DNA of 51,430 nucleotides from DAIRDK01 sp035403225 (GCA_035403225.1 DAONET010000018.1:1-51430), one strand, 5' to 3'; shown: positions 7,897-16,524, numbered from the stretch's first letter. The notes: a model not told the origin generated them from the sequence alone. Numbers and translations are program-made.

Positions 7897-9201
7897 TTAT
7901 TCTGCAAAAAGATCATATGCCGTGGCCCCGGTGATGGTGGCCTTATAAAAACGGCCGGGAGTGATTTTATTGCCCGAAGGCTGTATAATAACTTCATTAT
8001 CTACTTCCGGGGAGTCAAATTCCGTGCGGCCTGTAAAGTGGTCACCTTCTTTACGGTCCACCAGGATGTTGATTTGTTGTCCGATGAGATGTCGATTCTT
8101 TTCCAGGGAAATTTCTTCCTGGAGTTGCATCAGTACCTCGGCCCGGTGTTCTTTGACGGATTGGTCCAGGTCATCTTTTAGCCGGAAAGCGGATGTTCCT
8201 TCTTCAGCCGAATAGGTGAACACTCCTACCCTTTCGAACCGGGAAGTGCGGATGAATTCTTTCAGCTCTTCAAATTCTGCTTCTGTCTCACCGGGATATC
8301 CGACGATGAAGGTTGTGCGGATGGCTACGCCCGGGACTCTTTCCCGGATGAGATCCACCAGGTGGCGGGTCTTTTCGCCGGTCAGGCCGCGTTTCATTGA
8401 ACGGAGAATGCGGTCATTAATGTGCTGAAGGGGGATATCGATGTATTTGCAAACTTTTTCTTCTGTCCGCATGACTTCGAGCAGATCTAACGGGAAGCCG
8501 CGCGGGTAGGCATAATGCAGCCGGATCCATTCTATACCCTTGACCTGTGTCAGTTTCTTGACGAGGTGAGCGATGCGCCGTTTCCCATAGAGATCAAGAC
8601 CGTAGTAAGTTATATCCTGTGATATCAGGAGGAGTTCTTTCACACCTTTAGAAGCCAGCAGTTCTGCTTCCCTGACGATTTCTTCTTCGGTCCGGGAGGT
8701 ATGAGCGCCGCGGATGCCGGGGATGGCGCAGAAGGAGCATTTACGGTCGCAGCCTTCGGCGATCTTCAGGTAAGCAAAATGACCGGGAGTAGTGAGGTGT
8801 CGTTCGCCAAGCAGTTCTTTCCGGAAGGTGCCTTCGGCGGCTTTCACTACCTCGGACATCTCATCGACCCCGAAAAAGCCGTCCACTTCCGGGATATCGG
8901 TGGCCAGCTCCTGCCGGTAACGTTGGGAGAGGCATCCCATGACCAGCAGTTTGCCGATCTTTCCTGTTTTCCGGGCTTCGGCAAATTGAAGGATGGTATC
9001 GATGGATTCTTCTTTCGCGTCACCGATAAAACCGCAGGTGTTGATGATTACGATATCGAAGTGCGAGATGCCTGAAGGGTCGAAATGGATATGGATGTCA
9101 TCGCCTTCGAGTTGCCTCATCAGCTGTTCGCTATCGACGAGGTTTTTCGCACATCCCAGTGAGACGATGCCGATATTTTTCTTATGTGAACGGGTTTTCA
9201 A
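7897..9201 (-). CDS. rimO: Ribosomal protein uS12 methylthiotransferase RimO
   Basis: A 434-residue radical SAM enzyme that adds a methylthio group to the conserved Asp of ribosomal protein S12. The N-terminal UPF0004 domain carries Cys17 (SLGCAKNLVDSE), Cys56 (NTCGFI) and Cys90 for the auxiliary [4Fe-4S] cluster. The radical SAM CxxxCxxC is Cys151, Cys155 and Cys158 (EGCDRKCSFCAIPGIRG). The C-terminal 65 residues form the TRAM domain. SLGCAKNLVDSE is the RimO rather than MiaB form. It starts 9 bases after ftsY ends and is probably cotranscribed with it, as is usual in this phylum. Confidence 0.95.
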   Translation of the reverse strand: MKTRSHKKNIGIVSLGCAKNLVDSEQLMRQLEGDDIHIHFDPSGISHFDIVIINTCGFIGDAKEESIDTILQFAEARKTGKIGKLLVMGCLSQRYRQELATDIPEVDGFFGVDEMSEVVKAAEGTFRKELLGERHLTTPGHFAYLKIAEGCDRKCSFCAIPGIRGAHTSRTEEEIVREAELLASKGVKELLLISQDITYYGLDLYGKRRIAHLVKKLTQVKGIEWIRLHYAYPRGFPLDLLEVMRTEEKVCKYIDIPLQHINDRILRSMKRGLTGEKTRHLVDLIRERVPGVAIRTTFIVGYPGETEAEFEELKEFIRTSRFERVGVFTYSAEEGTSAFRLKDDLDQSVKEHRAEVLMQLQEEISLEKNRHLIGQQINILVDRKEGDHFTGRTEFDSPEVDNEVIIQPSGNKITPGRFYKATITGATAYDLFAE

Positions 9202-9210
9202 GGAAAGGTA

Positions 9211-10161
9211 TTAACTAAACAAGCTGTCCACGAATTCAAACCGGTTGAAAACCCGGAGGTCTTCCAGTCCCTCCCCTACGCCGATATATTTAACGGGGAT
9301 CTTAAACTGATCGGAGATCCCGATGACGACACCGCCTTTGGCAGTTCCGTCGAGTTTGGTGAGAGCGAGGGCATTGACTTCGGTAGCGGCGGTGAACTGT
9401 TTTGCCTGTTCGAAAGCATTCTGTCCGGTGCTGGCATCAAGGACCAGCAGCACTTCGTGCGGAGCATCGGGGATCAGCTTGGTCATGACCTTACGGATCT
9501 TCGACAACTCATTCATCAGGTTGATTTTATTATGGAGACGTCCGGCAGTATCGATGATCACCACGTCGGCATTCCGGGCGATGCCGGCTTTCACTGTCTC
9601 GAAAGCTACAGAGGCCGGGTCGGCGCCCATGCCCTGGGAGATGATCGGCACATCAACCCGGTCGGCCCAGATCTTCAACTGATCGACGGCGGCTGCCCGG
9701 AAGGTATCGGCTGCCCCCATCAGGACAGACTTTCCGTTTTGTTTGAATTGATAAGCCATTTTCCCGATGGTGGTGGTTTTGCCAACGCCGTTGACGCCAA
9801 CGACCATGATGACATAAGGTCTTTTTCCTTCGGGGATCGTGAATTCCGAAAAATCTTCCACGCTGTTTTCCAGCAGGAGACCGGCGATTTCTTCTTTCAG
9901 GATACGGTTCAGATCCTCCGTTCCGACGTATTTGTCAGTGGCGACCCTTTTCTGCAGACGTTCGATGATCCTGACGGTAGTCTCCACGCCGACATCCGAA
10001 GTAACGAGCACCTCTTCGAGATTGTCCAGGAGTTCATCATCCACTGTGGATTTTCCAACAATGGCTTTGGATATCCTGGTGAAGATGGAAGATTTTGTTT
10101 TCTCCAATCCTTTGTCCAGGCTCGCTTTTTTATCTTTGTTGAAAATGCCGAAGAGACCCAT
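9211..10161 (-). CDS. ftsY: Signal recognition particle receptor FtsY
   Basis: A 316-residue SRP GTPase of the compact FtsY type, with little acidic A domain. The N-terminal helical NF domain spans about 1-105. The G domain has the P-loop GVNGVGKTT (122-130), the insertion-box residues DTFRAAA, DTAGRLHNK and the guanine-specificity motif TKLDGTAKGG. It docks ribosome-SRP complexes to the Sec translocon. It lies between rimO and the DUF4295/rpmG pair. A strong hairpin terminator lies 30 bases upstream, so it probably has its own start of transcription or depends on readthrough. Confidence 0.95.
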   Translation of the reverse strand: MGLFGIFNKDKKASLDKGLEKTKSSIFTRISKAIVGKSTVDDELLDNLEEVLVTSDVGVETTVRIIERLQKRVATDKYVGTEDLNRILKEEIAGLLLENSVEDFSEFTIPEGKRPYVIMVVGVNGVGKTTTIGKMAYQFKQNGKSVLMGAADTFRAAAVDQLKIWADRVDVPIISQGMGADPASVAFETVKAGIARNADVVIIDTAGRLHNKINLMNELSKIRKVMTKLIPDAPHEVLLVLDASTGQNAFEQAKQFTAATEVNALALTKLDGTAKGGVVIGISDQFKIPVKYIGVGEGLEDLRVFNRFEFVDSLFS

Positions 10162-10185
10162 TGAACCGGTTTGTATTTATCTTAA

Positions 10186-10219
10186 ACAAAAAAAGCTTTT
10201 TTCTCAGGAAAAAAGCTTT
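10186..10219 (-). terminator. Rho-independent terminator between the DUF4295 gene and ftsY
   Basis: A perfect 12-bp inverted repeat (10192-10203 with 10208-10219, AAAGCTTTTTTC and its complement) with a 4-base loop, followed on the minus strand by a T run. It would end the rpmG-DUF4295 transcript and insulate ftsY. Confidence 0.75.
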
Positions 10220-10240
10220 CATGATCATTTCGTACGAAAA

Positions 10241-10402
10241 TTAGTTCTCCTTTGTTGCGAGGAAGTCTTTAACCTGATCATTGGCAACAATGGTTTCCTT
10301 AAAGGTGTATGCTCCGGTTTTCGGCGAGCGCAACATGCGGATCACCTTGGTAAAATCTTTTCCTGTCGAAGCCTTGAACGATGCAACTACTTTCTTTGCC
10401 AT
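10241..10402 (-). CDS. DUF4295 family protein
   Basis: A 53-residue basic protein starting MAKKVVASFKASTGKDFTK and ending DFLATKEN. It is the small Bacteroidota-restricted protein usually encoded between rpmG and ftsY, and is thought to be ribosome-associated because of that linkage and its composition; the function is not established. It begins 9 bases after the rpmG stop and is followed by a hairpin terminator. Confidence 0.85.
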   Translation of the reverse strand: MAKKVVASFKASTGKDFTKVIRMLRSPKTGAYTFKETIVANDQVKDFLATKEN

Positions 10403-10411
10403 TTCCGGTAA

Positions 10412-10600
10412 TTATTTAATTTCTTTATGAACTGTTACTTTCTTCAGATACGGATTATATTTCTTGATTTCCAACCGTTCCGGAGTGTTTTTCTTGTTCT
10501 TGGTAGTGATATACCTGGAAATACCGGGGACACCGCTGCTTTTCTGCTCTGTACACTCCAGGATAACCTGAATCCTCTGATCTTTACTTTTCTTAGCCAT
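10412..10600 (-). CDS. rpmG: 50S ribosomal protein L33
   Basis: A 62-residue L33 with the family core IQVILECTEQKSSG, RYITTKNKKNTPERLEIKKYNP and a short basic tail. It has a single cysteine, so it lacks the paired CxxC motifs and is the zinc-independent (C-minus) form. It leads the DUF4295 gene in a short operon and is preceded by a very good Bacteroidota promoter. In many Bacteroidota rpmB (L28) lies directly upstream; here the upstream neighbour is a divergent recombinase gene. Confidence 0.95.
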   Translation of the reverse strand: MAKKSKDQRIQVILECTEQKSSGVPGISRYITTKNKKNTPERLEIKKYNPYLKKVTVHKEIK

Positions 10601-10627
10601 TTCTAAGCTGGTTTATAATTCGGAGTG

Positions 10628-10658
10628 CAAAAGTAATGGTTTTTAATGAAAACACAAA
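10628..10658 (-). promoter_or_regulatory. Promoter of rpmG
   Basis: On the minus strand a -33 TTTG (10655-10658) is followed after exactly 19 bases by a -7 TACTTTTG (10628-10635). Both elements and the spacing match the Bacteroidota primary-sigma consensus. The start codon is 28 bases downstream. Confidence 0.75.
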
Positions 10659-10678
10659 ATTTTTACAGCCGCAATTTG

Positions 10679-10686
10679 TAATTTTG
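10679..10686 (+). promoter_or_regulatory. -7 box directly before the xer recombinase start
   Basis: TAATTTTG matches TAnnTTTG and ends only 4 bases before the ATG, implying a nearly leaderless transcript if it is used. Confidence 0.4.
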
Positions 10687-10690
10687 TCTC

Positions 10691-11593
10691 ATGTCTTCCT
10701 GGCAGCCATATTTGAAAGGGTTCAAAGCCTACCTTCAGCTGGAAAAATCGTTATCGGGGAATTCCGTTGATGCATACCTGCACGATGCCGAAAAGCTTTC
10801 GCAGTATCTGGAGATCTCCGGGTTATCGCTTTCACCCGGACAGGTGGAACTCAGCCGATTGCAAGACTTTCTCCAATGGATTGCGGAGTTGGGGATCTCA
10901 GCCCGGTCGCAGGCCCGTATCATATCCGGGTTACGTGCGTTTTACAAATATCTGCTGCTGGAGAATGAAGTCGCTGCTGACCCGACCGAGCTGCTTGAGT
11001 CGCCGAGGTTGGGCAGGAAACTACCTTCGACCCTCAGCCTGCCGGAAATCGATCAGTTGATACACGCCATCGACCTTAGCACGGATGAGGGGAAACGGAA
11101 CAAAGCCATACTGGAGACCCTGTACGGTTGCGGGTTGCGTGTATCGGAGCTGGTTACGCTCCGGATATCCAATCTGTTCTTTCCCGATGGTTTTATCCGG
11201 GTCATCGGCAAAGGAGACAAAGAGCGGCTGGTACCGGTAGGCGACATCGCGCAGAACGAGATCCGCCACTATCTCACCGACGTCCGTACGCACATTCCGG
11301 TAAAAAAAGGTCAGGAAGACATCATTTTTTTAAACCGGCGCGGTAGCGGGCTTTCACGGGTGATGGTATTTACCATCATCAAGAATCTTGCTGAAAAAGC
11401 GGGGATACGCAAGAAGATCAGTCCTCATACTTTCCGTCATTCTTTTGCCACTCATCTGGTGGAAGGAGGAGCCGATCTGAGAGCCGTGCAGGAGATGCTG
11501 GGGCACGAATCGATTACCACCACAGAAATATATACCCATCTGGATCGGGAGTATCTCCGCAGCACGATCATTCAGTATCATCCCCGAAAATAG
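10691..11593 (+). CDS. Tyrosine recombinase XerC/XerD
   Basis: A 300-residue site-specific recombinase of the Xer family, which resolves chromosome dimers at dif. The N-terminal SAM-like core-binding domain spans about 5-90. The catalytic domain has the full set R150 (CGLRVSELV), K174 (GKGDKERLVP), H246 and R249 (SPHTFRHSFATHL), H272 (LGHES) and Y281 (EIYTHLDREYL). The length and the lack of extra domains fit housekeeping XerC/D rather than a phage or transposon integrase. Nothing nearby suggests a mobile element. XerC and XerD cannot be separated from sequence alone. It is divergent from rpmG. Confidence 0.9.
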   Translation: MSSWQPYLKGFKAYLQLEKSLSGNSVDAYLHDAEKLSQYLEISGLSLSPGQVELSRLQDFLQWIAELGISARSQARIISGLRAFYKYLLLENEVAADPTELLESPRLGRKLPSTLSLPEIDQLIHAIDLSTDEGKRNKAILETLYGCGLRVSELVTLRISNLFFPDGFIRVIGKGDKERLVPVGDIAQNEIRHYLTDVRTHIPVKKGQEDIIFLNRRGSGLSRVMVFTIIKNLAEKAGIRKKISPHTFRHSFATHLVEGGADLRAVQEMLGHESITTTEIYTHLDREYLRSTIIQYHPRK

Positions 11594-11627
11594 ACGATCC
11601 GGTATTCCCGGTTTATCTGAAAGTCAG

Positions 11628-12434
11628 CTATTTGAAAGGACTATCCGGTTCCTTGGCCATATGGTTGTATACGATTTTATCTGTCATGGCAGGGAAGAAT
11701 TTATTCAGCAGGAAAGTTGTTTTTCCGGTGGCTGTAAGGATGAGGGTACGTTTTCTTTTTTCGATGGCATTACAGATATGGCGGGCTGTTTCAGCTGCCG
11801 TCACCATCTTTGACTCATCACGAGGGGATTCCCCTTGAGCAGATCCGTCTTTAGCCAGGGCTGTGAACCTGATGTTGGAGGCTGTAAATCCGGGGCAGAC
11901 GACCAGCACGTGCAGACCCTTCTTGAGGTTTTCGGTCCGGATCACCTCCATGAGGCCCTGCATGGCAAATTTGGAAGCTGAGTAGCCCGACCGGCCGGGA
12001 AGACCGCGGAAGCCTGCGACGGAAGATACGCCGATGAGCGATCCTTTTGATTCCAACAAGGCCGGCATGGCATATTTGGAGCAGTAAACAGTGCCCCAGA
12101 AGTTCGTATCCATGAGTCTGCGGATCACATTCAGGTCAAGTTCTTCAAAGGTAGCCCTCATAGAGATTCCGGCGTTATTGATCAGGATGTCGATCCGACC
12201 GTATTTCCCGATTGCCTGGTTGATGAGGTTTTTACATTGTTCTTCAACAGAGACGTCAGTTTGGACCAGCAGAAGGTCAGCCCCTTTTTTTTTCAGTTCT
12301 TCGCCTACTTCGTTGAGCTTATCTATATTGCGGGCGGCAAGCACGAGCCTGGCTCCCCGGCCGGCACACTCGCAAGCAAGCGCTTTCCCGATCCCGGAAG
12401 AAGCGCCGGTGATAATTATCACTTTGTCTTTCAT
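11628..12434 (-). CDS. Short-chain dehydrogenase/reductase
   Basis: A 268-residue classical SDR. The Rossmann nucleotide motif GASSGIGKALA lies at 10-20, the structural NNAG motif near 88-91, and the catalytic Ser (SSVAGF) and Tyr-Lys pair (GYSASKFAMQ) follow. It most resembles membrane-proximal short-chain reductases of the DltE/retinol-dehydrogenase-like group, acting on lipids or ketones. The cofactor is probably NADP, given the Arg just after the second strand (AARNIDKL). The substrate is unknown. It is divergent from the aminotransferase gene and shares a compact two-way promoter region with it. Confidence 0.85.
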   Translation of the reverse strand: MKDKVIIITGASSGIGKALACECAGRGARLVLAARNIDKLNEVGEELKKKGADLLLVQTDVSVEEQCKNLINQAIGKYGRIDILINNAGISMRATFEELDLNVIRRLMDTNFWGTVYCSKYAMPALLESKGSLIGVSSVAGFRGLPGRSGYSASKFAMQGLMEVIRTENLKKGLHVLVVCPGFTASNIRFTALAKDGSAQGESPRDESKMVTAAETARHICNAIEKRKRTLILTATGKTTFLLNKFFPAMTDKIVYNHMAKEPDSPFK

Positions 12435-12462
12435 ATCGGTTGATATCTATTCCTCTTGTCAG

Positions 12463-12470
12463 CAAAGGTA
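12463..12470 (-). promoter_or_regulatory. -7 box for the SDR gene
   Basis: TACCTTTG on the minus strand, 28 bases before the SDR start. It faces away from the aminotransferase promoter about 10 bases off. Confidence 0.5.
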
Positions 12471-12478
12471 TATTAAAA

Positions 12479-12508
12479 TTGAACAGTCCCGGATTGTTCC
12501 TAACTTTG
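12479..12508 (+). promoter_or_regulatory. Promoter of the aminotransferase gene
   Basis: TTG (12479-12481), 19 bases, then TAACTTTG (12501-12508), matching the Bacteroidota -33/-7 pair. It fixes the gene start downstream at 12538. Confidence 0.65.
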
Positions 12509-12537
12509 CTTCTCTTCATTTTTATGAAAAACAGAGT

Positions 12538-13719
12538 ATGACGAACAGGGAATTATTTTTTTCGTACCTGGGGTTACCCAGTTTCAACCCTCTCGGGTTG
12601 GAGATCGCAAAAGCGGAAGGAATATGGCTATACACACCGGATGGCAAAGCCTATATGGATATGGTATCGGGCATCTCGGTCAGCAATACCGGGCATCGTC
12701 ATCCGAAAGTGATGGCGGCGATGCGGGATCAGATGGATAAATACCTGCATCTCAGCGTATACGGTGAAATGATTCAGACCCCGCAGACGACACTGGCGCA
12801 CATGCTGGCTTCTCTCCTGCCCGCCCCTCTTGAATCCGTCTATTTCGTTAACAGTGGCAGTGAAGCCATTGAAGGAGCCATGAAGTTGTCCAAGCGTTTT
12901 ACCGGACGGCGGGAAGTGATCGCCTTCAAAAATGCATACCATGGCAGCACACAGGGTGCATTGAGCATTCTCGGTAACGAAACCTTGAAACAGGCGTTCC
13001 GTCCGTTAATCCCCGACATCCGGTTTCTGGAATTCAACAATACGGAAGATCTGGAGCAGATCACTCCTTCCACCGCCTGTGTGGTGGCAGAGACCATTCA
13101 GGCGGAAGCAGGGATCATTCTTCCGAAGAAAGAATTCTTACGAAGGTTACGGGAAAAGTGCACGGAAACGGGCGCTTTGCTGGTTATTGATGATGTGCAG
13201 ATGGGGATGGGCCGGACCGGTAAGATGTTCAGCTTTGAGCATTACGGAATTGTTCCGGATATTCTGGTTTTAGCGAAGGCACTGGGAGGCGGATTGCCGC
13301 TGGGCGCCTTTATTTCCTCAAAAGAGATCATGTCGACCCTGGCGTTTCACCCTGAGCTGGGGCATATCACCACGTTTGGAGGGCATCCGTTGAGCTGTGC
13401 CGCTGGTTTAGCGAGCCTGCGGGTCATCGTGGATGAAAAACTTGCCGATGGCGCCGAGCAGAAAGGGCTGCTTTTTGAACAGGCCCTGAAGGATCATCCG
13501 GCGGTAAGAGAGATACGGCGCAAAGGGTTGGTGCTGGGTGTTGAATTAAAGGATCCGGAGATGCGGAAGACCTTTGCAGCCAAGTGTATGGAATCCGGGC
13601 TGATCACCGACTGGTTCCTGTTCTCTCCGGTCACCTTCCGGATCGCGCCCCCGCTGACGATCACGGAAGCGGAGATCGGAGAATGCATACGGAGACTCAT
13701 CCTGGCGTTGCCGGAATAA
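12538..13719 (+). CDS. Class III PLP-dependent aminotransferase
   Basis: A 393-residue aminotransferase of the ornithine/acetylornithine/GABA family. Visible motifs: NSGSEAIEGAMKL, phosphate-contact residues near AYHGSTQGA, the PLP-contact motif LLVIDDVQMGMGRTG (Asp-Asp where Asp-Glu is usual) and the Schiff-base lysine K247 in LAKALGGGLPLGA. The substrate is not settled; no arginine or lysine pathway genes are adjacent. The frame is open from 12091 but I place the start at 12538: an ATG at 12524 is followed at once by a stop in its own frame, and the promoter at 12479-12508 excludes earlier starts. aat follows 10 bases later, so the two are probably cotranscribed. Confidence 0.85.
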   Translation: MTNRELFFSYLGLPSFNPLGLEIAKAEGIWLYTPDGKAYMDMVSGISVSNTGHRHPKVMAAMRDQMDKYLHLSVYGEMIQTPQTTLAHMLASLLPAPLESVYFVNSGSEAIEGAMKLSKRFTGRREVIAFKNAYHGSTQGALSILGNETLKQAFRPLIPDIRFLEFNNTEDLEQITPSTACVVAETIQAEAGIILPKKEFLRRLREKCTETGALLVIDDVQMGMGRTGKMFSFEHYGIVPDILVLAKALGGGLPLGAFISSKEIMSTLAFHPELGHITTFGGHPLSCAAGLASLRVIVDEKLADGAEQKGLLFEQALKDHPAVREIRRKGLVLGVELKDPEMRKTFAAKCMESGLITDWFLFSPVTFRIAPPLTITEAEIGECIRRLILALPE

Positions 13720-13729
13720 CCTTTTGCAG

Positions 13730-14467
13730 ATGCCCGTTTATCTTTTACCGAAAGAGCCGTTGTTCCCTCCTGTCACGGAGGCAGAACCGGATGGTTTACT
13801 GGCCATCGGAGGCGACTTTTCCGCAGAGCGCTTGCTGAATGCATATGCATCGGGCATCTTTCCCTGGTTTGAAGAAGGAAAGGATATCTTTTGGTTTTCG
13901 CCGGATCCCCGGCTTGTGTTGTATCCCGGAAAACTGAAAATCTCCAATTCCCTTTACCGTGTGCTGAAGCAGGAGAAATTCGAAATAAGATTCGACGCTG
14001 ATTTCACCGCAACCATGAAGCATTGCGCCGGGGTTGCGCGGAAGGATGAGGACGGTACGTGGATCAGTGAGCGTTTTATCAAAGGATATACTCGTTTGTT
14101 CAACCTGGGATTTGCTCATTCGGTGGAAGCATACTATGAGGGAAAGCTGGCAGGAGGCCTCTACGGAGTGTCCCTTGGAAATGTTTTCTGCGGTGAAAGT
14201 ATGTTTTATCTCGTGCCCGATGCATCCAAAGTGGCCTTTGTACATTTGGTGCTCCGGCTTCGTGAATGGGGCTTCCGGTTCATCGATTGCCAGGTGGAGA
14301 CGTCTCATCTGAAACGATTCGGGGCCGAACTCGTCAGCCGGGAGAACTATCTGAAGCAGTTACAGAAGACATTGGATATGAGTTCTCTGGAAAAGTTTGA
14401 TCAAAAATGGAAATCAATCAGAGGGAGTATCTCAGAAGTTTCCGTAATTTTGCCGCGGCATGCATAA
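13730..14467 (+). CDS. aat: Leucyl/phenylalanyl-tRNA-protein transferase
   Basis: A 245-residue Aat, which adds Leu or Phe from aminoacyl-tRNA to proteins with N-terminal Arg or Lys, marking them for ClpS/ClpAP. Family landmarks are FPPVTEAEPDGLLAIGGD at the N-terminus, LLNAYASGIFPWF, WFSPDPR, the GTWISERFIKGYTRLF segment, the acceptor-binding block LAGGLYGVSLGNVFCGESMF and FIDCQVETSHLKRFGA. I chose ATG 13730 over an in-frame TTG at 13724. It follows the aminotransferase after 10 bases. A possible -7 box for the next operon lies inside its last codons. Confidence 0.93.
   Translation: MPVYLLPKEPLFPPVTEAEPDGLLAIGGDFSAERLLNAYASGIFPWFEEGKDIFWFSPDPRLVLYPGKLKISNSLYRVLKQEKFEIRFDADFTATMKHCAGVARKDEDGTWISERFIKGYTRLFNLGFAHSVEAYYEGKLAGGLYGVSLGNVFCGESMFYLVPDASKVAFVHLVLRLREWGFRFIDCQVETSHLKRFGAELVSRENYLKQLQKTLDMSSLEKFDQKWKSIRGSISEVSVILPRHA
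14445..14452 (+). promoter_or_regulatory. Possible -7 box for the hydrogenase-4-like operon
   Basis: TAATTTTG lies within the 3' end of aat, 45 bases before the hyfB-like start. No clear -33 element is seen. The 30-base spacer itself is AT-rich and holds no other obvious signal. Confidence 0.3.
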
Positions 14468-14497
14468 TACATATATTGATATAATATATCTATTTAG

Positions 14498-16522
14498 ATG
14501 GAATACGTAATCTGTTTTGTGCTCGTCCTGGTCCTTTTTTCGATGTTGATACCCATCGTGAAAGCGGGCATGAAAGGCATCCTTGCCGTTACGGGGATTG
14601 TCATCATGGCCCTGATCAGCAGTGCGGGAGCGGTTCCGGCTTTATGGGGACAAGAGACGCGGTTGATTTTACCGGGTTCGATGGTCACGGGTGAGATCCC
14701 TTTGGTCATAGATTCCCTGTCGGCCTGGTTTATCCTGGTCATCAATTTCACGTTCATCACGAGTGCCTTGTACGGATGCAGGTACCTGATCCCCTATCAC
14801 CAGCGCACATCACAGCTTTCGCTTCACTGGATCAGCTATCTGTTGACGCATGCCGGTATTTTGTCCGTTTGTGTGATACAGAACAGCGTTGCTTTTCTTA
14901 TTGCCTGGGAGATCATGGCGCTGGGAACTTTCATCCTGGTGATTTTTGAAGGTAATAAGGCCAGCACCATCAAAGCCGGGATCAACTACCTGATACAGTC
15001 GCACGTTGCTGTCCTGTTGCTGACGGTGGCTTTTATTCTGGTGGCGTCATCGACAGGATCGTTCAGTTTTGATGCCATCGCGGCGTATGCCACGCAGCAT
15101 CCCGGGCCCAGTCTGTTTCTGATGTTATTGTTTTTCACGGGATTTGGGTTTAAGGCAGGGTTTGTTCCCTTTCATACCTGGCTGCCCCATGCTCACCCGG
15201 CCGCTCCCACGCATGTATCAGGCATGATGTCGGGCGTGTTGATCAAGATCGGTATTTATGGCATATTGCGCATGATTCTGCTGATCCAGGTCAACTATCT
15301 GGCAGTCGGTTATTTTATCCTCACTCTTTCGGTCATTACCGGAGTCTATGGCGTGATGCTGGCCATTGTTCAGCATAATCTGAAGAAATTACTTGCTTAC
15401 CACAGCATTGAGAACATTGGTATTATCGGGATCGGCATTGGCATGGGATGCCTGGGTTTGGGGTATCACCTGCCTTTCCTTTCGACGTTGGGATTTGCAG
15501 GAGCCTTGCTTCACACATTGAATCATTCCTTGTTCAAGTCGTTGCTCTTTTACAGCGCCGGATATATTTACCAGTCGGCTCACACCATGAACATTGAACG
15601 GTTCGGAGGACTGATGCGGAGAATGCCGGAAACGGCTTTTTTGTTTCTTCTGGCCGCCATGGCCATCTGCGGGTTACCTCCTTTCAACGGTTTTGTTTCA
15701 GAGTTCATTCTGTATACCGGGTTATTCAAAGCGATTCCATCAACCTCCTTCCCGGGCATCCTCATGCTGATCATGGCCATCTTTAGCTTGTCGCTGATCG
15801 GCGGGTTGGCCATTCTCTGTTTCACGAAGGCATTCGGCACCATTTTCCTTGGTTCTCCCAGGTATCCGATGAAAGAAATTCCCGCCGAGCGGGATTGGCT
15901 GACGCTGCTTCCCATGTATGCGACGGGATTGCTGATCGTCGTTATCGGGTTGTTTCCCCAGCCGTTCCTGCATATGTTGTTGCTGCCGGCCGGACAGTTT
16001 ACGAGTTTGATGACAGGCGATACCGGCCCCATCATGGACGGGACGTTTGACGTCATCAGTCAGGTCGGGTATCTCTCGGCCGGCTTTATCCTGTTGTCGT
16101 TGGTGGTGTTCCTGGTCAGGAAAAAGGTCATCGGTCGGGTTCCAGCCGGGATCGGGCCTACCTGGGGTTGCGGGTATGTGGCTCCTTCGGCGCGGATGCA
16201 GTACACCGCAAGTTCTTTTGTCAGAAATTACCGGAAACTGGCAGAACCGCTGCTTTCATTCCGGAAGCAGAAAACCGATGTGACGGGAATTTTTCCCGGG
16301 GAAGCAGATCATCATACGCATGCCCGGGATAAAACGGAGTTGTATCTCATTCAATGGCCGTGGCAGAAGGTCAGGTATTTCCTCGGGTTGTTCTCTTTCC
16401 TGCAGAACGGACGTCTCCAGTTTTACATTTTATATGGTATGATCTTTATCTTGTTGGTTCTTACTGCCCCGTTTATTAAGCAAGTGTTTACTTTTATTGT
16501 CAGTCTGTTTATGGTGTCCTGA
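14498..16522 (+). CDS. hyfB: HyfB-like proton-conducting membrane subunit (NuoL/MrpA type)
   Basis: A 674-residue polytopic protein with about 15 membrane segments. The antiporter-like core has the conserved Glu in IAWEIMALGTF, the Lys in SGVLIKIGIYGI and the KKLLAYHSIENIGII loop, all elements of the ion path in complex I-type subunits. A C-terminal extension (about 545-674) holds a soluble loop and a last membrane helix, as in HyfB/HycC. It opens a six-gene operon whose members are spaced by 2-15 bases or overlap. The role is ion translocation in a complex lacking a hydrogenase active site (see the large subunit). The symbol marks homology, not hydrogenase-4 function. Confidence 0.85.
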   Translation: MEYVICFVLVLVLFSMLIPIVKAGMKGILAVTGIVIMALISSAGAVPALWGQETRLILPGSMVTGEIPLVIDSLSAWFILVINFTFITSALYGCRYLIPYHQRTSQLSLHWISYLLTHAGILSVCVIQNSVAFLIAWEIMALGTFILVIFEGNKASTIKAGINYLIQSHVAVLLLTVAFILVASSTGSFSFDAIAAYATQHPGPSLFLMLLFFTGFGFKAGFVPFHTWLPHAHPAAPTHVSGMMSGVLIKIGIYGILRMILLIQVNYLAVGYFILTLSVITGVYGVMLAIVQHNLKKLLAYHSIENIGIIGIGIGMGCLGLGYHLPFLSTLGFAGALLHTLNHSLFKSLLFYSAGYIYQSAHTMNIERFGGLMRRMPETAFLFLLAAMAICGLPPFNGFVSEFILYTGLFKAIPSTSFPGILMLIMAIFSLSLIGGLAILCFTKAFGTIFLGSPRYPMKEIPAERDWLTLLPMYATGLLIVVIGLFPQPFLHMLLLPAGQFTSLMTGDTGPIMDGTFDVISQVGYLSAGFILLSLVVFLVRKKVIGRVPAGIGPTWGCGYVAPSARMQYTASSFVRNYRKLAEPLLSFRKQKTDVTGIFPGEADHHTHARDKTELYLIQWPWQKVRYFLGLFSFLQNGRLQFYILYGMIFILLVLTAPFIKQVFTFIVSLFMVS

Positions 16523-16524
16523 AG

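Noticed and set aside
10691..11593. Tyrosine recombinase as a mobile-element integrase
   Set aside because: Its length and motifs are those of housekeeping XerC/D, it sits beside ribosomal and SRP genes, and no attachment repeats or cargo are visible.
12091..12537. N-terminal extension of the aminotransferase frame
   Set aside because: It runs antisense through the SDR gene, and the aminotransferase promoter at 12479-12508 and family length support a start at 12538.
14468..14497. AT-rich near-palindrome between aat and the pump operon as a terminator or attachment site
   Set aside because: It has no GC-rich stem or following T run, and no integrase-linked repeat elsewhere; it looks like ordinary AT-rich spacer.
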